A stretch of 64,000 bases of DNA. It comes from Streptococcus sp. Marseille-P6264. GTDB taxonomy: Bacteria; Bacillota; Bacilli; Lactobacillales; Streptococcaceae. Location of the stretch: NCBI RefSeq assembly GCF_902460355.1, contig NZ_CABPTO010000004.1, forward strand, positions 62,001 to 126,000. The letters are read 5' to 3'. Position numbers and translations under genes: made by a program. Shown in pieces: positions 20,160 to 27,832 of the stretch. Position 1 is the first letter of the stretch. Each line of letters starts with the position of its first letter. The notes beneath the pieces were generated by a model that worked only from the letters and a program-made list of their open reading frames with translations, was not told the DNA's origin and searched no databases.

Positions 20160-20186
20160 TTAGCACTCTAACACCTCGAGTGCTAA
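20160..20186 (-). promoter_or_regulatory. CIRCE operator, hrcA-proximal
   Basis: TTAGCACTC-N9-GAGTGCTAA, a perfect CIRCE inverted repeat, between the -10 box and the hrcA start. Confidence 0.97.
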
Positions 20187-20197
20187 ATCATGATTCT

Positions 20198-20225
20198 ATT
20201 ATACACTCTTGAAAATGAATGTCAA
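20198..20225 (-). promoter_or_regulatory. hrcA-grpE-dnaK promoter
   Basis: TTGACA (20220-20225) and TATAAT (20198-20203) on the minus strand with a 16-bp spacer, lying between the two CIRCE elements. Confidence 0.92.
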
Positions 20226-20242
20226 GACAAAAAACCAAAAAA

Positions 20243-20269
20243 TTAGCACTCTTTTTGCAAGAGTGCTAA
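20243..20269 (-). promoter_or_regulatory. CIRCE operator, distal; also terminator-shaped
   Basis: A second perfect TTAGCACTC-N9-GAGTGCTAA, upstream of the -35 box. Read on the minus strand it is followed at once by TTTTTTGGTTTTTT. It therefore has the form of an intrinsic terminator for the ClbS-like operon, which ends 30 bp before it. Confidence 0.92.
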
Positions 20270-20298
20270 AAATCAGTCTCAAGTCCTAGAAAACTTTA

Positions 20299-20850
20299 TT
20301 AGATAGGATTCATTTTGCAATTCTTTTGATGAGCTTTAAGCTTTTTCATAGCCCATTCATAGTGGCTGGATGTGGCGCTGACAAAATAGGAGCCCAAAGT
20401 CGTTCCACCCGTCCATTTATAAACTCCTTTAGAAAATAATTCTTCATTCGTAAAGGTTGCGGCTAGGTCTAGGACAGCTCTATGTGAACTAACCAGCAAA
20501 GAACTTGCCTCCTCAAGAGAGGTTTGCTGGTGCTTTTCCCAAAATGCGACATTCATATCCCCATAAGTTCTCCAATTGTAGGGAGCAGGCAGGAAGGACT
20601 TCTCTTTTCCCCTTTGATTATTGGCCTCTACCCAGTTGAGCAGCAGTTGGTGCCACTCATAAAGATGGATTAAGACATCCCTCAGGTTCCGATCGCGCTC
20701 CCAGTGAGCTTCTTTCTTTTTCTCATCCTTTGAAAAATCAAAGGGCCTTGCCAACTCTTCTGCTGTCATGTTCGAAATGAGCAGATTGAGTTTTTCGTAA
20801 TTTTCTGTAGCTACAGCCAGCAAATCGTTTTTTGTTGCAGGTCTTGGCAT
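20299..20850 (-). CDS. ClbS/DfsB family four-helix protein
   Basis: A 183-residue protein of the ClbS/DfsB (formerly DUF1706) family, DinB-like helical bundles. Visible signatures: MPRPATKNDLLAVATENYEKL at the start, RNLRDVLIHLYEWHQLLLNW (about 63-82), PAPYNWRTYGDMN, and YKWTGGTTLGSYFVSATSSHYEWA near the end. ClbS protects colibactin producers and was shown to hydrolyse the cyclopropane warhead. Here the gene is last in a three-gene row behind a GyrI-like gene (gap 41 bp) and a WYL regulator. The same activity is inference. Confidence 0.85.
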   Translation of the reverse strand: MPRPATKNDLLAVATENYEKLNLLISNMTAEELARPFDFSKDEKKKEAHWERDRNLRDVLIHLYEWHQLLLNWVEANNQRGKEKSFLPAPYNWRTYGDMNVAFWEKHQQTSLEEASSLLVSSHRAVLDLAATFTNEELFSKGVYKWTGGTTLGSYFVSATSSHYEWAMKKLKAHQKNCKMNPI

Positions 20851-20891
20851 GACACATTCCTCCTATCTGACGGAATACCTTAAGATGGTTT

Positions 20892-21476
20892 TCAATTTTT
20901 CTTCTGGTGTCCTATTTTGTTGCTCAAGTAAATCTCTCTGTGGACTTGGTCGCATCTCTCTAGTCCCAAGCTGCTTGCTAGCTTGTCCATTTTCTCAAAA
21001 GAGGTAGGCTCACTGTCATAACTTCCTATGTGTAATACCTGAATGGCCCGCTCCTCTGGCAAGCTTTGCCAACGGATGTCGTCGTAGAGGGGATTGGGCT
21101 TTTTCTTGCGGACATTCTCAAGCGCCGCTGTATACATGTCTTGAGTGATGACATTGGGCTGCTGAATCATGAGCTGATAGCGAAGCTGACTTTTATCGAA
21201 GCCTTCCCCAGCAGCTTTTTCCCAGATTCCTTCCAAAGGATAGACCGTGAAATCCGTCACCTTATCCTCCACCTCATCTTTCAGCTTGGATTTAAAGAGC
21301 ATTTTTATGGAATAGGCCAGTGAATAAAGGGCAGATACCCGCTCAGAGAAATCTGCTTCATTGGGGTCGCCCGCTCCTTCGATCACAATGAACTGTTGAC
21401 TCGGCACCTCTACCAGCTCTGGCTTTTGCTTGGCTCCATAAAGGACTTTCTCGCTCTTTCTCCATTCATATTTCAT
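20892..21476 (-). CDS. GyrI-like small-molecule-binding protein
   Basis: A 194-residue stand-alone GyrI-like (SOUL/AraC effector-binding) protein. It starts MKYEWRKSEKVLYGAKQKPEL behind AAAAGGAGG. The effector domain shows VPSQQFIVIEGAGDPN, FTVYPLEGIW, and a late VLHIGSYDSEPTSFEKMDKL. Members of this subfamily have been reported to hydrolyse cyclopropanoid alkylating toxins; others just bind drugs. Its place between a WYL regulator (60 bp upstream) and a ClbS-like gene fits toxin handling. Catalytic residues were not assigned. Confidence 0.82.
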   Translation of the reverse strand: MKYEWRKSEKVLYGAKQKPELVEVPSQQFIVIEGAGDPNEADFSERVSALYSLAYSIKMLFKSKLKDEVEDKVTDFTVYPLEGIWEKAAGEGFDKSQLRYQLMIQQPNVITQDMYTAALENVRKKKPNPLYDDIRWQSLPEERAIQVLHIGSYDSEPTSFEKMDKLASSLGLERCDQVHREIYLSNKIGHQKKN

Positions 21477-21536
21477 CTTGCTGCCTCCTTTTCTCTTCTT
21501 ACCATTAGTATACAAGAAGATACCTGACACCTTATG

Positions 21537-22436
21537 TCAAGTTTTATATTTTTCTGCCAGCTGTTGAATCATTTCCTTCATTTTCACTCGGATTTCAGGC
21601 GGATCTAAGACCTCCACAGCGTCTCCAAAGGACAGGATATAACTATATAGACGCTGGTCGTTGGGAATGTCTATTTCTGTATATAAATTTCCTTCGGCAT
21701 CTGTCCGAATGTCTCCGCTTAGTTCATCATAAACCCTGAAGGCCACTTTGCGATCAAACTTGACTGCCAGCTTAATGGTATTTTCATAGGTCAGTTCTTT
21801 TTCCAAGACGAGATCTTCAAAGCTGTCCTCAAACCTTTCCTCCAGCCGCTCCAGATTTTTCATCCGAGATAACTTAAAATACCTGAATTCCTGTCGCAAG
21901 AGGCAAAAAGCATAGAGGTACCAATTCTGACTTTTAAAGAACAAACGGACAGGCTTGACACGGCGATTTGTCTCCTGTCCATCGCTAGCCAAGTAAGAAA
22001 AAGAAACAAGGTACTTGCCTAGAATCGCAGTTTTTAATTGATGAAAGGTTTCTTCATATGCTTTATCATTTTGCCAGTGATTAAAATCGATTTCGATCCA
22101 GTTGGGATTTTTGACTTGAAATAGCGCTGAAAGTTTTGTGAGAAGGTCACTCTGGTAAAGCTGACTGGTGCTGTCCAAACCTTGCAGAGCCGCCATGATT
22201 TGCTCTTTCTCCTCCGCTGTCAGTAAGGACTTCCGCAAGACAAAATCCTCTGCGATTTCTATGCCGCCACCCTTTCCTTGCGTGGTATAAATCGGAATCC
22301 CAGCGCTACTTAGAGAGTCCACATCTCTATAAATGGTCCGAACCGAAACTTCGAATTTCTCAGCCAGCTTCGTTGCAGTCACTTTCCCTCTCTCCAAAAT
22401 GTAGTACAATATCCGAAATAGTCTATTATTCTGTAT
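21537..22436 (-). CDS. YafY-type HTH/WYL transcriptional regulator, apparent ATA start
   Basis: A 299-residue regulator. The N-terminal HTH (NRLFRILYYILERGKVTATKLAEKFEVSVRTIYRDVDSL) is of the DeoR/HTH_11 type and the WYL domain contains NWYLYAFCLLRQEFRYFKLSRM (about 150-170). WYL proteins sense nucleotides, damage signals or ligands. The start is unusual. AAGGAG (22442-22447) sits 5 nt before an ATA codon at 22434-22436. The only upstream ATG (22485-22487) lies inside the promoter -35 box. It heads the row with the GyrI-like and ClbS-like genes, which it probably controls. Confidence 0.8.
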   Translation of the reverse strand: MQNNRLFRILYYILERGKVTATKLAEKFEVSVRTIYRDVDSLSSAGIPIYTTQGKGGGIEIAEDFVLRKSLLTAEEKEQIMAALQGLDSTSQLYQSDLLTKLSALFQVKNPNWIEIDFNHWQNDKAYEETFHQLKTAILGKYLVSFSYLASDGQETNRRVKPVRLFFKSQNWYLYAFCLLRQEFRYFKLSRMKNLERLEERFEDSFEDLVLEKELTYENTIKLAVKFDRKVAFRVYDELSGDIRTDAEGNLYTEIDIPNDQRLYSYILSFGDAVEVLDPPEIRVKMKEMIQQLAEKYKT

Positions 22437-22458
22437 GCTTGCTCCTTCTCCTCTTCCT

Positions 22459-22487
22459 ATTATACAATACTTGCCATAGCATGTCAT
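22459..22487 (-). promoter_or_regulatory. Promoter of the WYL-GyrI-ClbS operon
   Basis: ATGACA (22482-22487) and TATAAT (22459-22464) on the minus strand, 17-bp spacer. RNA would start near 22452, leaving only the ATA codon behind the ribosome site. Confidence 0.75.
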
Positions 22488-22527
22488 ATTTAGACAGGTT
22501 AGACCTCGGATAAGCTGTAATGAAAAA

Positions 22528-22702
22528 GAGAGTGGAACAGAAATCGGTCATTCGTTAAAATTCGATTTCGTCGCCCCACCTCCGCACAGTTGAGTAGGGC
22601 TATAAAAGCTGATGAAATCAGCCTAGTAGAGCCCACTCAACCACTGCGTCTTGCTCGACAATCCAAAGACAATTGAGAGGCTAGGACTTTCGTCCCAGCC
22701 TC
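22528..22702 (-). repeat. 175-bp intergenic repeat, copy 2 (inverted)
   Basis: Inverted relative to copies 1 and 3. Its left end (high coordinate) still folds as GAGGCTGGGAC-GAAA-GTCCTAGCCTC, an 11-bp hairpin with one mismatch, facing the 3' end of the mscS gene 63 bp away. This copy shows best how the element could end transcription. With the WYL promoter it fills the 328-bp gap 22437-22764. Confidence 0.85.
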
Positions 22703-22764
22703 TTTTAGTGATTAGAAATCTTATTTTTAATAGATGTTGTTTGTTTTTGTTTCCATGATCACTG

Positions 22765-23637
22765 CTAAACTTTGCCATTATTTCCTGTAACTGGGGCCAA
22801 GGTTGGCAGAGCCACTCCTTCTTTTAGCAGGGCTTCATGGTAGAGCCTATAAAAAATATGGTAGATACTGGTTTGCATGCCGCCCTCTACTGTCAAGCTG
22901 ACCCGAAAATTAAACTGGCCGTTAGCAGTCATCTGCGGTCCTAGAATATCAGGCTCCTTCATAATCTCTGGATGCTCTGGCACGGCTTCCTGATTGACAG
23001 CAGCAATAATCCGATAAATCTCATCCAAATCCGTCTCAGCATAGATAGGAATATCAATCAAAACCCGCATATCGCCACGAGAAAGATTGCTGACAACGGT
23101 AATATTTCGGTTGGGCACAAAGTGAAGAGTTCCGTCCGCATCACGGACCTGGGTAGTCCGAATTCCGACGCTGACAACTGTTCCTGCAATCTTGATAGCA
23201 CCATTGGTCAAGCGGACATTGTCCCCTACATCCAACTGATGCTCTAAGAGAATAAAGAAACCATTGACCAGATCGGACAGAAAGCCCTGCGCCCCCATTC
23301 CAATGGCAACACCGGCAATCCCTGCCCCAGCCAAAAGACTTGAGACCGGCATGCCCAAAATGGATAAAATCCAGTAGAACAAAAGAAAATAAAGGGCATA
23401 ATTGAGCAAATTCTCAATCAGACGTGTAATGGTCTTTTGCCGAGCCTCATCCTGCCGAGATAATTTCAAAGATGGCGCAATCAGTCTAGTCACAAAGAGA
23501 TGGAGAATTTTCTTAGCTACCCAAAATAGTAAACACAAAAAGACCAAGGAGACGAATTTCGAAAACACATCATCCAGAATAGCTGACCAGTCAAATTGCT
23601 GGAAATAGCGCGTAAAAACATTCCCATTAGCTGTCAT
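22765..23637 (-). CDS. MscS family mechanosensitive ion channel
   Basis: A 290-residue small-conductance mechanosensitive channel that opens on hypo-osmotic shock. There are three membrane spans (about 28-50, 70-92, 96-115). The pore helix is rich in Gly/Ala (LLAGAGIAGVAIGMGAQGF) and is followed by the beta domain start DLVNGFFILLEHQLDVGD, as in MscS/YnaI. GGAGGAAAG precedes ATG. It has an extended -10 promoter at 23671. Confidence 0.92.
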   Translation of the reverse strand: MTANGNVFTRYFQQFDWSAILDDVFSKFVSLVFLCLLFWVAKKILHLFVTRLIAPSLKLSRQDEARQKTITRLIENLLNYALYFLLFYWILSILGMPVSSLLAGAGIAGVAIGMGAQGFLSDLVNGFFILLEHQLDVGDNVRLTNGAIKIAGTVVSVGIRTTQVRDADGTLHFVPNRNITVVSNLSRGDMRVLIDIPIYAETDLDEIYRIIAAVNQEAVPEHPEIMKEPDILGPQMTANGQFNFRVSLTVEGGMQTSIYHIFYRLYHEALLKEGVALPTLAPVTGNNGKV

Positions 23638-23670
23638 TCTTTCCTCCCATGAGATACAAAAATTTTATTC

Positions 23671-23679
23671 ATTATACCA
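23671..23679 (-). promoter_or_regulatory. Extended -10 promoter of mscS
   Basis: TGGTATAAT on the minus strand, about 35 bp before ATG; no good -35 box. Confidence 0.55.
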
Positions 23680-23739
23680 CAAAGGGCGGGGGATAATCAT
23701 CAAAGCGGCCCTATTCTGTATAGAGTATACCAAAAAACA

Positions 23740-23768
23740 TTAATTTTATACGACCTCTAGCGTATAAT
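23740..23768 (+). promoter_or_regulatory. Likely sstT promoter
   Basis: TATAAT at 23763-23768 with a poor -35 (TTAATT at 23740-23745), 17-bp spacer, 32 bp before ATG. Confidence 0.5.
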
Positions 23769-23800
23769 GGAAAGCAGTTTATTTTAGAAAGGGATCTCCT

Positions 23801-25018
23801 ATGTTTCATCGAATTCTTTCTGCTTGGAATCGCGCCAATCTTATCAAACGGATTTCCATTGGAATTGTCACAGGCGCCCTGCTGGCCCTCATCTTCCCAC
23901 AAGCCAGCGCCATTAGCCTACTAGGACAAATCTTTGTCGGTGGCCTAAAAGCTATCGCACCACTGCTCGTTTTTACCCTCGTTGCCAATGCCCTCTCTCA
24001 GCACCAAAAAGGGCAGAAAAGCAATATGAAAACCGTCATTATCCTCTATCTAATAGGGACTTTTGCAGCTGCCCTTGTCGCTGTCCTCACCAACTATGTC
24101 TTTCCTGTGACCATCGAGCTGACTGCTGCCAGCTCAGAAGTCAGTCCACCAGAAGGCATCGGCCAGGTTCTGAGCAATCTCCTCCTCAATCTTGTCGATA
24201 ATCCAATCAACGCCCTGACCAAGGCCAATTATATCAGGATTCTGTCTTGGGCAGTTGTCTTTGGGGTGGCCATGCGAGAGGCCAGTCAGCATAGCAAAGA
24301 ACTCTTGAAAACACTGGCAGATATTACTTCAAAGATTGTCGAATGGATTATCAATCTGGCTCCCTTTGGTATTTTAGGGCTGGTGTACACGACCATTTCT
24401 GACAAAGGATTTGAGGCGCTCAAGAGCTACGGCATGCTCCTGCTCCTACTATTGGCTTCCATGGCTCTGGTCGCTCTGGTCGTCAATCCCTTGATCGTCT
24501 CCATCGTTCTTCGAAAAAATCCTTATCCACTGGTTTGGCGCTGTCTAAAAGTCAGTGGTGTCACTTCCTTTTTCACCAGTAGTTCTGCTGCCAATATCCC
24601 TGTTAATATGAAACTTTGTCGAGATTTGGGACTCAATACTGAGACCTACTCCGTCTCTATCCCACTCAGCTCAACTATCAACATGGCGGGAGCAGCGGTG
24701 ACAATCAATACACTGACCCTTGCAGCAGCCAACACTCTTGGCATTCAGGTAGACTTCGGAACAGCCTTGGTGCTCAGTATCGTTGCGGCCATTTCCGCCT
24801 GCGGTGCTTCTGGAGTGGCTGGAGGCTCGCTTCTCCTGATTCCTGTGGCTTGTAGCCTCTTTGGCATCCCAAACGATCTGGTCATGCAAGTCGTCAGCGT
24901 TGGTTTTGTTATCGGCGCCATCCAAGACTCTTGCGAAACTGCCCTCAACTCATCCACAGACGTGCTTTTTACAGCTGTTGCTGAAATGAGCACCTGGCCT
25001 AAAGAAAAACGTTATTAA
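23801..25018 (+). CDS. sstT: Serine/threonine:Na+ symporter
   Basis: SstT, 405 residues, imports serine and threonine with sodium. It is a dicarboxylate/amino acid:cation symporter family protein with eight helices and two re-entrant loops; the serine-rich loop [14 protein letters not shown] (about 262-275) and the [12 protein letters not shown] segment are diagnostic. It stands alone, with copy 3 of the 175-bp repeat starting 11 bp after the stop codon. Confidence 0.95.
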   Translation: MFHRILSAWNRANLIKRISIGIVTGALLALIFPQASAISLLGQIFVGGLKAIAPLLVFTLVANALSQHQKGQKSNMKTVIILYLIGTFAAALVAVLTNYVFPVTIELTAASSEVSPPEGIGQVLSNLLLNLVDNPINALTKANYIRILSWAVVFGVAMREASQHSKELLKTLADITSKIVEWIINLAPFGILGLVYTTISDKGFEALKSYGMLLLLLLASMALVALVVNPLIVSIVLRKNPYPLVWRCLKVSGVTSFFTSSSAANIPVNMKLCRDLGLNTETYSVSIPLSSTINMAGAAVTINTLTLAAANTLGIQVDFGTALVLSIVAAISACGASGVAGGSLLLIPVACSLFGIPNDLVMQVVSVGFVIGAIQDSCETALNSSTDVLFTAVAEMSTWPKEKRY

Positions 25019-25028
25019 ACAAAGCACT

Positions 25029-25203
25029 GAGGCTGGGACAAAAGTCCTAGCTCCTCAATTGTCTTTGGATTGTCGAGCAAGATGCAGTGGCTGAGTAGGC
25101 TCTACTACGCTGATTTCATCAGCTTTTACAGCCCTACTCAACTGTGCGGAGGTGGGACGACGAAATCGAATTCTAACGAATGACCGATTTCTGTCCCACT
25201 CTC
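25029..25203 (+). repeat. 175-bp intergenic repeat, copy 3
   Basis: Same length and orientation as copy 1; about nine of ten positions agree. The left-end hairpin (GAGGCTGGGAC / GTCCTAGC-CTC) is slightly disturbed by an indel. It begins 11 bp after the sstT stop codon and ends with TGTCCCACTCTC followed by a T-run. Confidence 0.85.
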
Positions 25204-25245
25204 AGTTTTTTATTTTGTCCTACGAGATACTTTCCTCACTCTTTC

Positions 25246-25273
25246 CTTAAAGAAATGTTAATATTTTCTTAAA
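25246..25273. promoter_or_regulatory. CTTAAA direct repeats with 11-bp period
   Basis: CTTAAA-N5-GTTAAT-N5-CTTAAA, about 70-100 bp before the glycosyltransferase start. The 11-bp period with N5 gaps is the geometry of response-regulator sites such as the CiaR box (TTTAAG-N5-TTTAAG, here reversed with a degenerate middle copy). Inference. Confidence 0.35.
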
Positions 25274-25347
25274 ACTAACTTATATTAGGAATTTTTAAGC
25301 TGCAATCTGTATACTTTCTACAAATCATCTAAGAAAGAGGTATGGAT

Positions 25348-26391
25348 ATGGACTATCTAGTGATTCCGGCTTACGAGCCCGATTATAATTTGATTAAACT
25401 GATTCAAAAAATTCAGAGCAAGAGCGATTTTCATATCATTGTCATCGATGACGGTAGCTCAGCCAAGCGCCAGACAGTCTTTGAAAAGGCTGAACAATAT
25501 GCGACTGTCCTCCATCACGAGAACAATCAAGGCAAGGGGCAGGCGCTGAAAACTGCCTTCACCTACATCCAGTCTCTGGGTCAATACGGAACGGTCATCA
25601 CAGCAGATGCGGACGGCCAGCACAAGGTCTGGGATATTTTCCGTGTAGCAACCAAGGCTGCTGAAAATCCCAACCAGCTGATTTTGGGCGCACGCGCCTT
25701 TACTGGCAAGGTGCCTCTGCGCAGCCTCTTCGGCAACAGCCTGACTCGGTCTCTCTTCAAGCTCCAGACTGGGGTGGGAGTCTCCGATACTCAGACAGGC
25801 TTGCGGGCCTTTACGACCAATATGATTCCATTTATGCTAAAGGTAGAGGGGCAGCGCTATGAGTATGAAATGAACATGCTCCTAGAGGCCAGTAAGGAAT
25901 ATCCAATTTTGGAAGTGCCCATTGAGACAGTCTATATCAATGATAATGAAGGTTCGCACTTCCGACCTGTTAGAGACGGACTCATGATTTATAAAAATAT
26001 TTTCAAATTTGCCCTAACCTCTCTCAGCAGCTTCGTCGTCGACTATATGGTCTACGCACTGGCTCTCTTGTTTTTAGCTGCTGTGCCAACCAGCCTGAGA
26101 ATTCTTTTAGCTAACGGGGTTGCCCGAGTGACCAGCTCGGTCTTCAACTACTCGACCAATAAAAAACTGGTCTTTAAGAATGACGACAGTATACTCAAGA
26201 CAGGAACTGGCTATTTCAGCCTAGCTCTGGTGCTCTTTATCCTAGACACACTGCTGATCCGCCTCTTCTACGCGGTCTTTGGCCTCAATCTTCTGCTTGC
26301 CAAGATCATCGTCGGACTGCTGCTCTTCATCGTCTCTTGGATGGTACAGAAGAGATTTATTTTTAAGGAAAGGACACACACCGCATCATGA
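25348..26391 (+). CDS. GT2 glycosyltransferase fused to GtrA-like membrane domain
   Basis: A 347-residue membrane protein. The N-terminal GT-A domain (1-about 220) is DPM1-like: VIPAYEPD, VIDDGSS, ADADGQH (the DXD-type site) and TGLRAF. The C-terminal third has four hydrophobic helices of the GtrA family (about 230-340), which move or anchor lipid-linked sugars. It probably loads a sugar onto a polyprenyl phosphate. The second ATG is preferred because AGAGG is 6 nt upstream of it. It overlaps the next gene by 4 bp. Confidence 0.88.
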   Translation: MDYLVIPAYEPDYNLIKLIQKIQSKSDFHIIVIDDGSSAKRQTVFEKAEQYATVLHHENNQGKGQALKTAFTYIQSLGQYGTVITADADGQHKVWDIFRVATKAAENPNQLILGARAFTGKVPLRSLFGNSLTRSLFKLQTGVGVSDTQTGLRAFTTNMIPFMLKVEGQRYEYEMNMLLEASKEYPILEVPIETVYINDNEGSHFRPVRDGLMIYKNIFKFALTSLSSFVVDYMVYALALLFLAAVPTSLRILLANGVARVTSSVFNYSTNKKLVFKNDDSILKTGTGYFSLALVLFILDTLLIRLFYAVFGLNLLLAKIIVGLLLFIVSWMVQKRFIFKERTHTAS

Positions 26392-27296
26392 AATTTTTAA
26401 AGAAAGGCTATGCCTACGCCTCCATTTTCGGACTGCTTCTGACAGCTTCCTTCAGCTACTCCATGCTGAAAACCTTCGTCATTGCAGAGACTATTTCCAC
26501 AGTCTCAAGCACCGCTTCATCATCCAATGCCGAGTCTGCCAGCAAGGCTACTGAAACAGCCACAGTGACAGATACCAGCTATTCAGACGATAACATCTCG
26601 ATCACCCTGACTGAAAAGACCGTCAATAATACTCAAGTCTATGTTGCCGATGTAACCGTCAGCTCCGCTGAATACTTGAAAACAGCCCTCGCCAACAACA
26701 CCTACGGAACCAATGTCACCGCCAAAACTTCGGAAACAGCCGCCAACAACAATGCTATCCTAGCGGTCAATGGCGACTACTACGGGGCTAATTCTACCGG
26801 CTATGTCATCCGTAATGGTGTTGTCTACCGTGATACCGTCCGAGAGGACGCCAGCAATGGGGACTTGGCCATTTACAAAGACGGCTCTTTTAAAATTATT
26901 TACGAAAATGAAATCTCTGCCAACCAGCTGGTCGAAGACGGTGTGGTCAATCTCCTAGCCTTCGGCCCAGCTCTTGTAGAAAATAGTGAGATTGTCGTTG
27001 ATACCAAGTCCGAAGTCGGCCAGTCCATGGCTTCCAATCCACGGACAGCTATCAGTATCATTGATGAAAACCACTATATCATCATCGTTTCAGACGGACG
27101 CACTTCAGAAAGTCAGGGACTTTCCCTCTATGAAATGGCTGAAGTCATGAAATCTTATGGCGTCAAGACCGCCTATAACCTTGACGGCGGCGGCTCATCC
27201 ACTATGTACTTCAACGGTCAGGTCATCAACAAGCCTACCACCAACGGAAATATTTCAGAAAGGGCGGTGAGCGACATTGTCTACATCGGTTACTAA
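26388..27296 (+). CDS. Phosphodiester glycosidase (NAGPA) domain protein
   Basis: A 302-residue protein with an N-terminal membrane segment (about 8-33), a Ser/Thr/Ala-rich linker, and a NAGPA-type domain (about 60-300). Domain motifs: AVNGDYYG, ARTAISI-like PRTAISIID, and NLDGGGSSTMYFNG, the catalytic-site signature. Such proteins cleave or modify phosphodiester-linked sugars of wall or capsule polymers outside the cell. ATG overlaps the GT stop codon, so the two are coupled and probably act on the same polymer. Confidence 0.87.
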   Translation: MKFLKKGYAYASIFGLLLTASFSYSMLKTFVIAETISTVSSTASSSNAESASKATETATVTDTSYSDDNISITLTEKTVNNTQVYVADVTVSSAEYLKTALANNTYGTNVTAKTSETAANNNAILAVNGDYYGANSTGYVIRNGVVYRDTVREDASNGDLAIYKDGSFKIIYENEISANQLVEDGVVNLLAFGPALVENSEIVVDTKSEVGQSMASNPRTAISIIDENHYIIIVSDGRTSESQGLSLYEMAEVMKSYGVKTAYNLDGGGSSTMYFNGQVINKPTTNGNISERAVSDIVYIGY

Positions 27297-27696
27297 TCCC
27301 AGCAAAAAACGTTTCAAAAAAACAGCTGTTTCCTACATGCTGCTAACGCTTTTCTTCTTTGCTTTCAGCAGAATCTATGAATCCTTCAGCTTTGGGGAAA
27401 CATCTATCCATATGCACTATCTCTTTGCCCTTCCTCTCGTTGGAGGCAGCCTCCTCCTGCTCTTCATGAAAATAATTCCCAATCTCTCTCGGCTCAGCCT
27501 CAACCTCTGGAACTCAGCTGTAGCCGCCATGACAGCCGGCATGCTCTTTTGTGGCATTGTCAATCTATCTGGACGATCCACGACACTGGATATGCCCTAC
27601 TGGTACGTAGGAGCAGGCTTTGTGTCTCTGGCACTATTCTCCATGGTCTTTACGCGCAGTGTGTGGGAAGATAAAGAGACCAGCTCAATATCCTAA
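27277..27696 (+). CDS. Small integral membrane protein, unknown function
   Basis: A 139-residue protein with about four hydrophobic helices (about 17-32, 43-62, 76-95, 105-125). It begins with TTG, overlapping the previous gene by 20 bp, with GGGCGGTGAG upstream; the start is uncertain. No family was recognised. It is third in the cassette with the GT2-GtrA and phosphodiester glycosidase genes. A decayed partial copy of its last third lies at 50196-50354. Confidence 0.65.
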   Translation: MSTSVTNPSKKRFKKTAVSYMLLTLFFFAFSRIYESFSFGETSIHMHYLFALPLVGGSLLLLFMKIIPNLSRLSLNLWNSAVAAMTAGMLFCGIVNLSGRSTTLDMPYWYVGAGFVSLALFSMVFTRSVWEDKETSSIS

Positions 27697-27712
27697 TCTC
27701 ATAAAAAAACAG

Positions 27713-27742
27713 AAAGGTCGTGGTGTTTAAGCCACGACCTTT
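27713..27742. terminator. Bidirectional terminator between the cassette and hutI
   Basis: 11-bp perfect stem AAAGGTCGTGG / CCACGACCTTT with an 8-base loop; A-run before and T-containing flank after. Confidence 0.88.
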
Positions 27743-27832
27743 ATTGAACACAAATCTGCTTTTTCTATAATCAACAATAGAACTTCTAAGAAAATCTTTG
27801 CCATCAAGTGGAAATGGGATCGGCTTGTAAGA

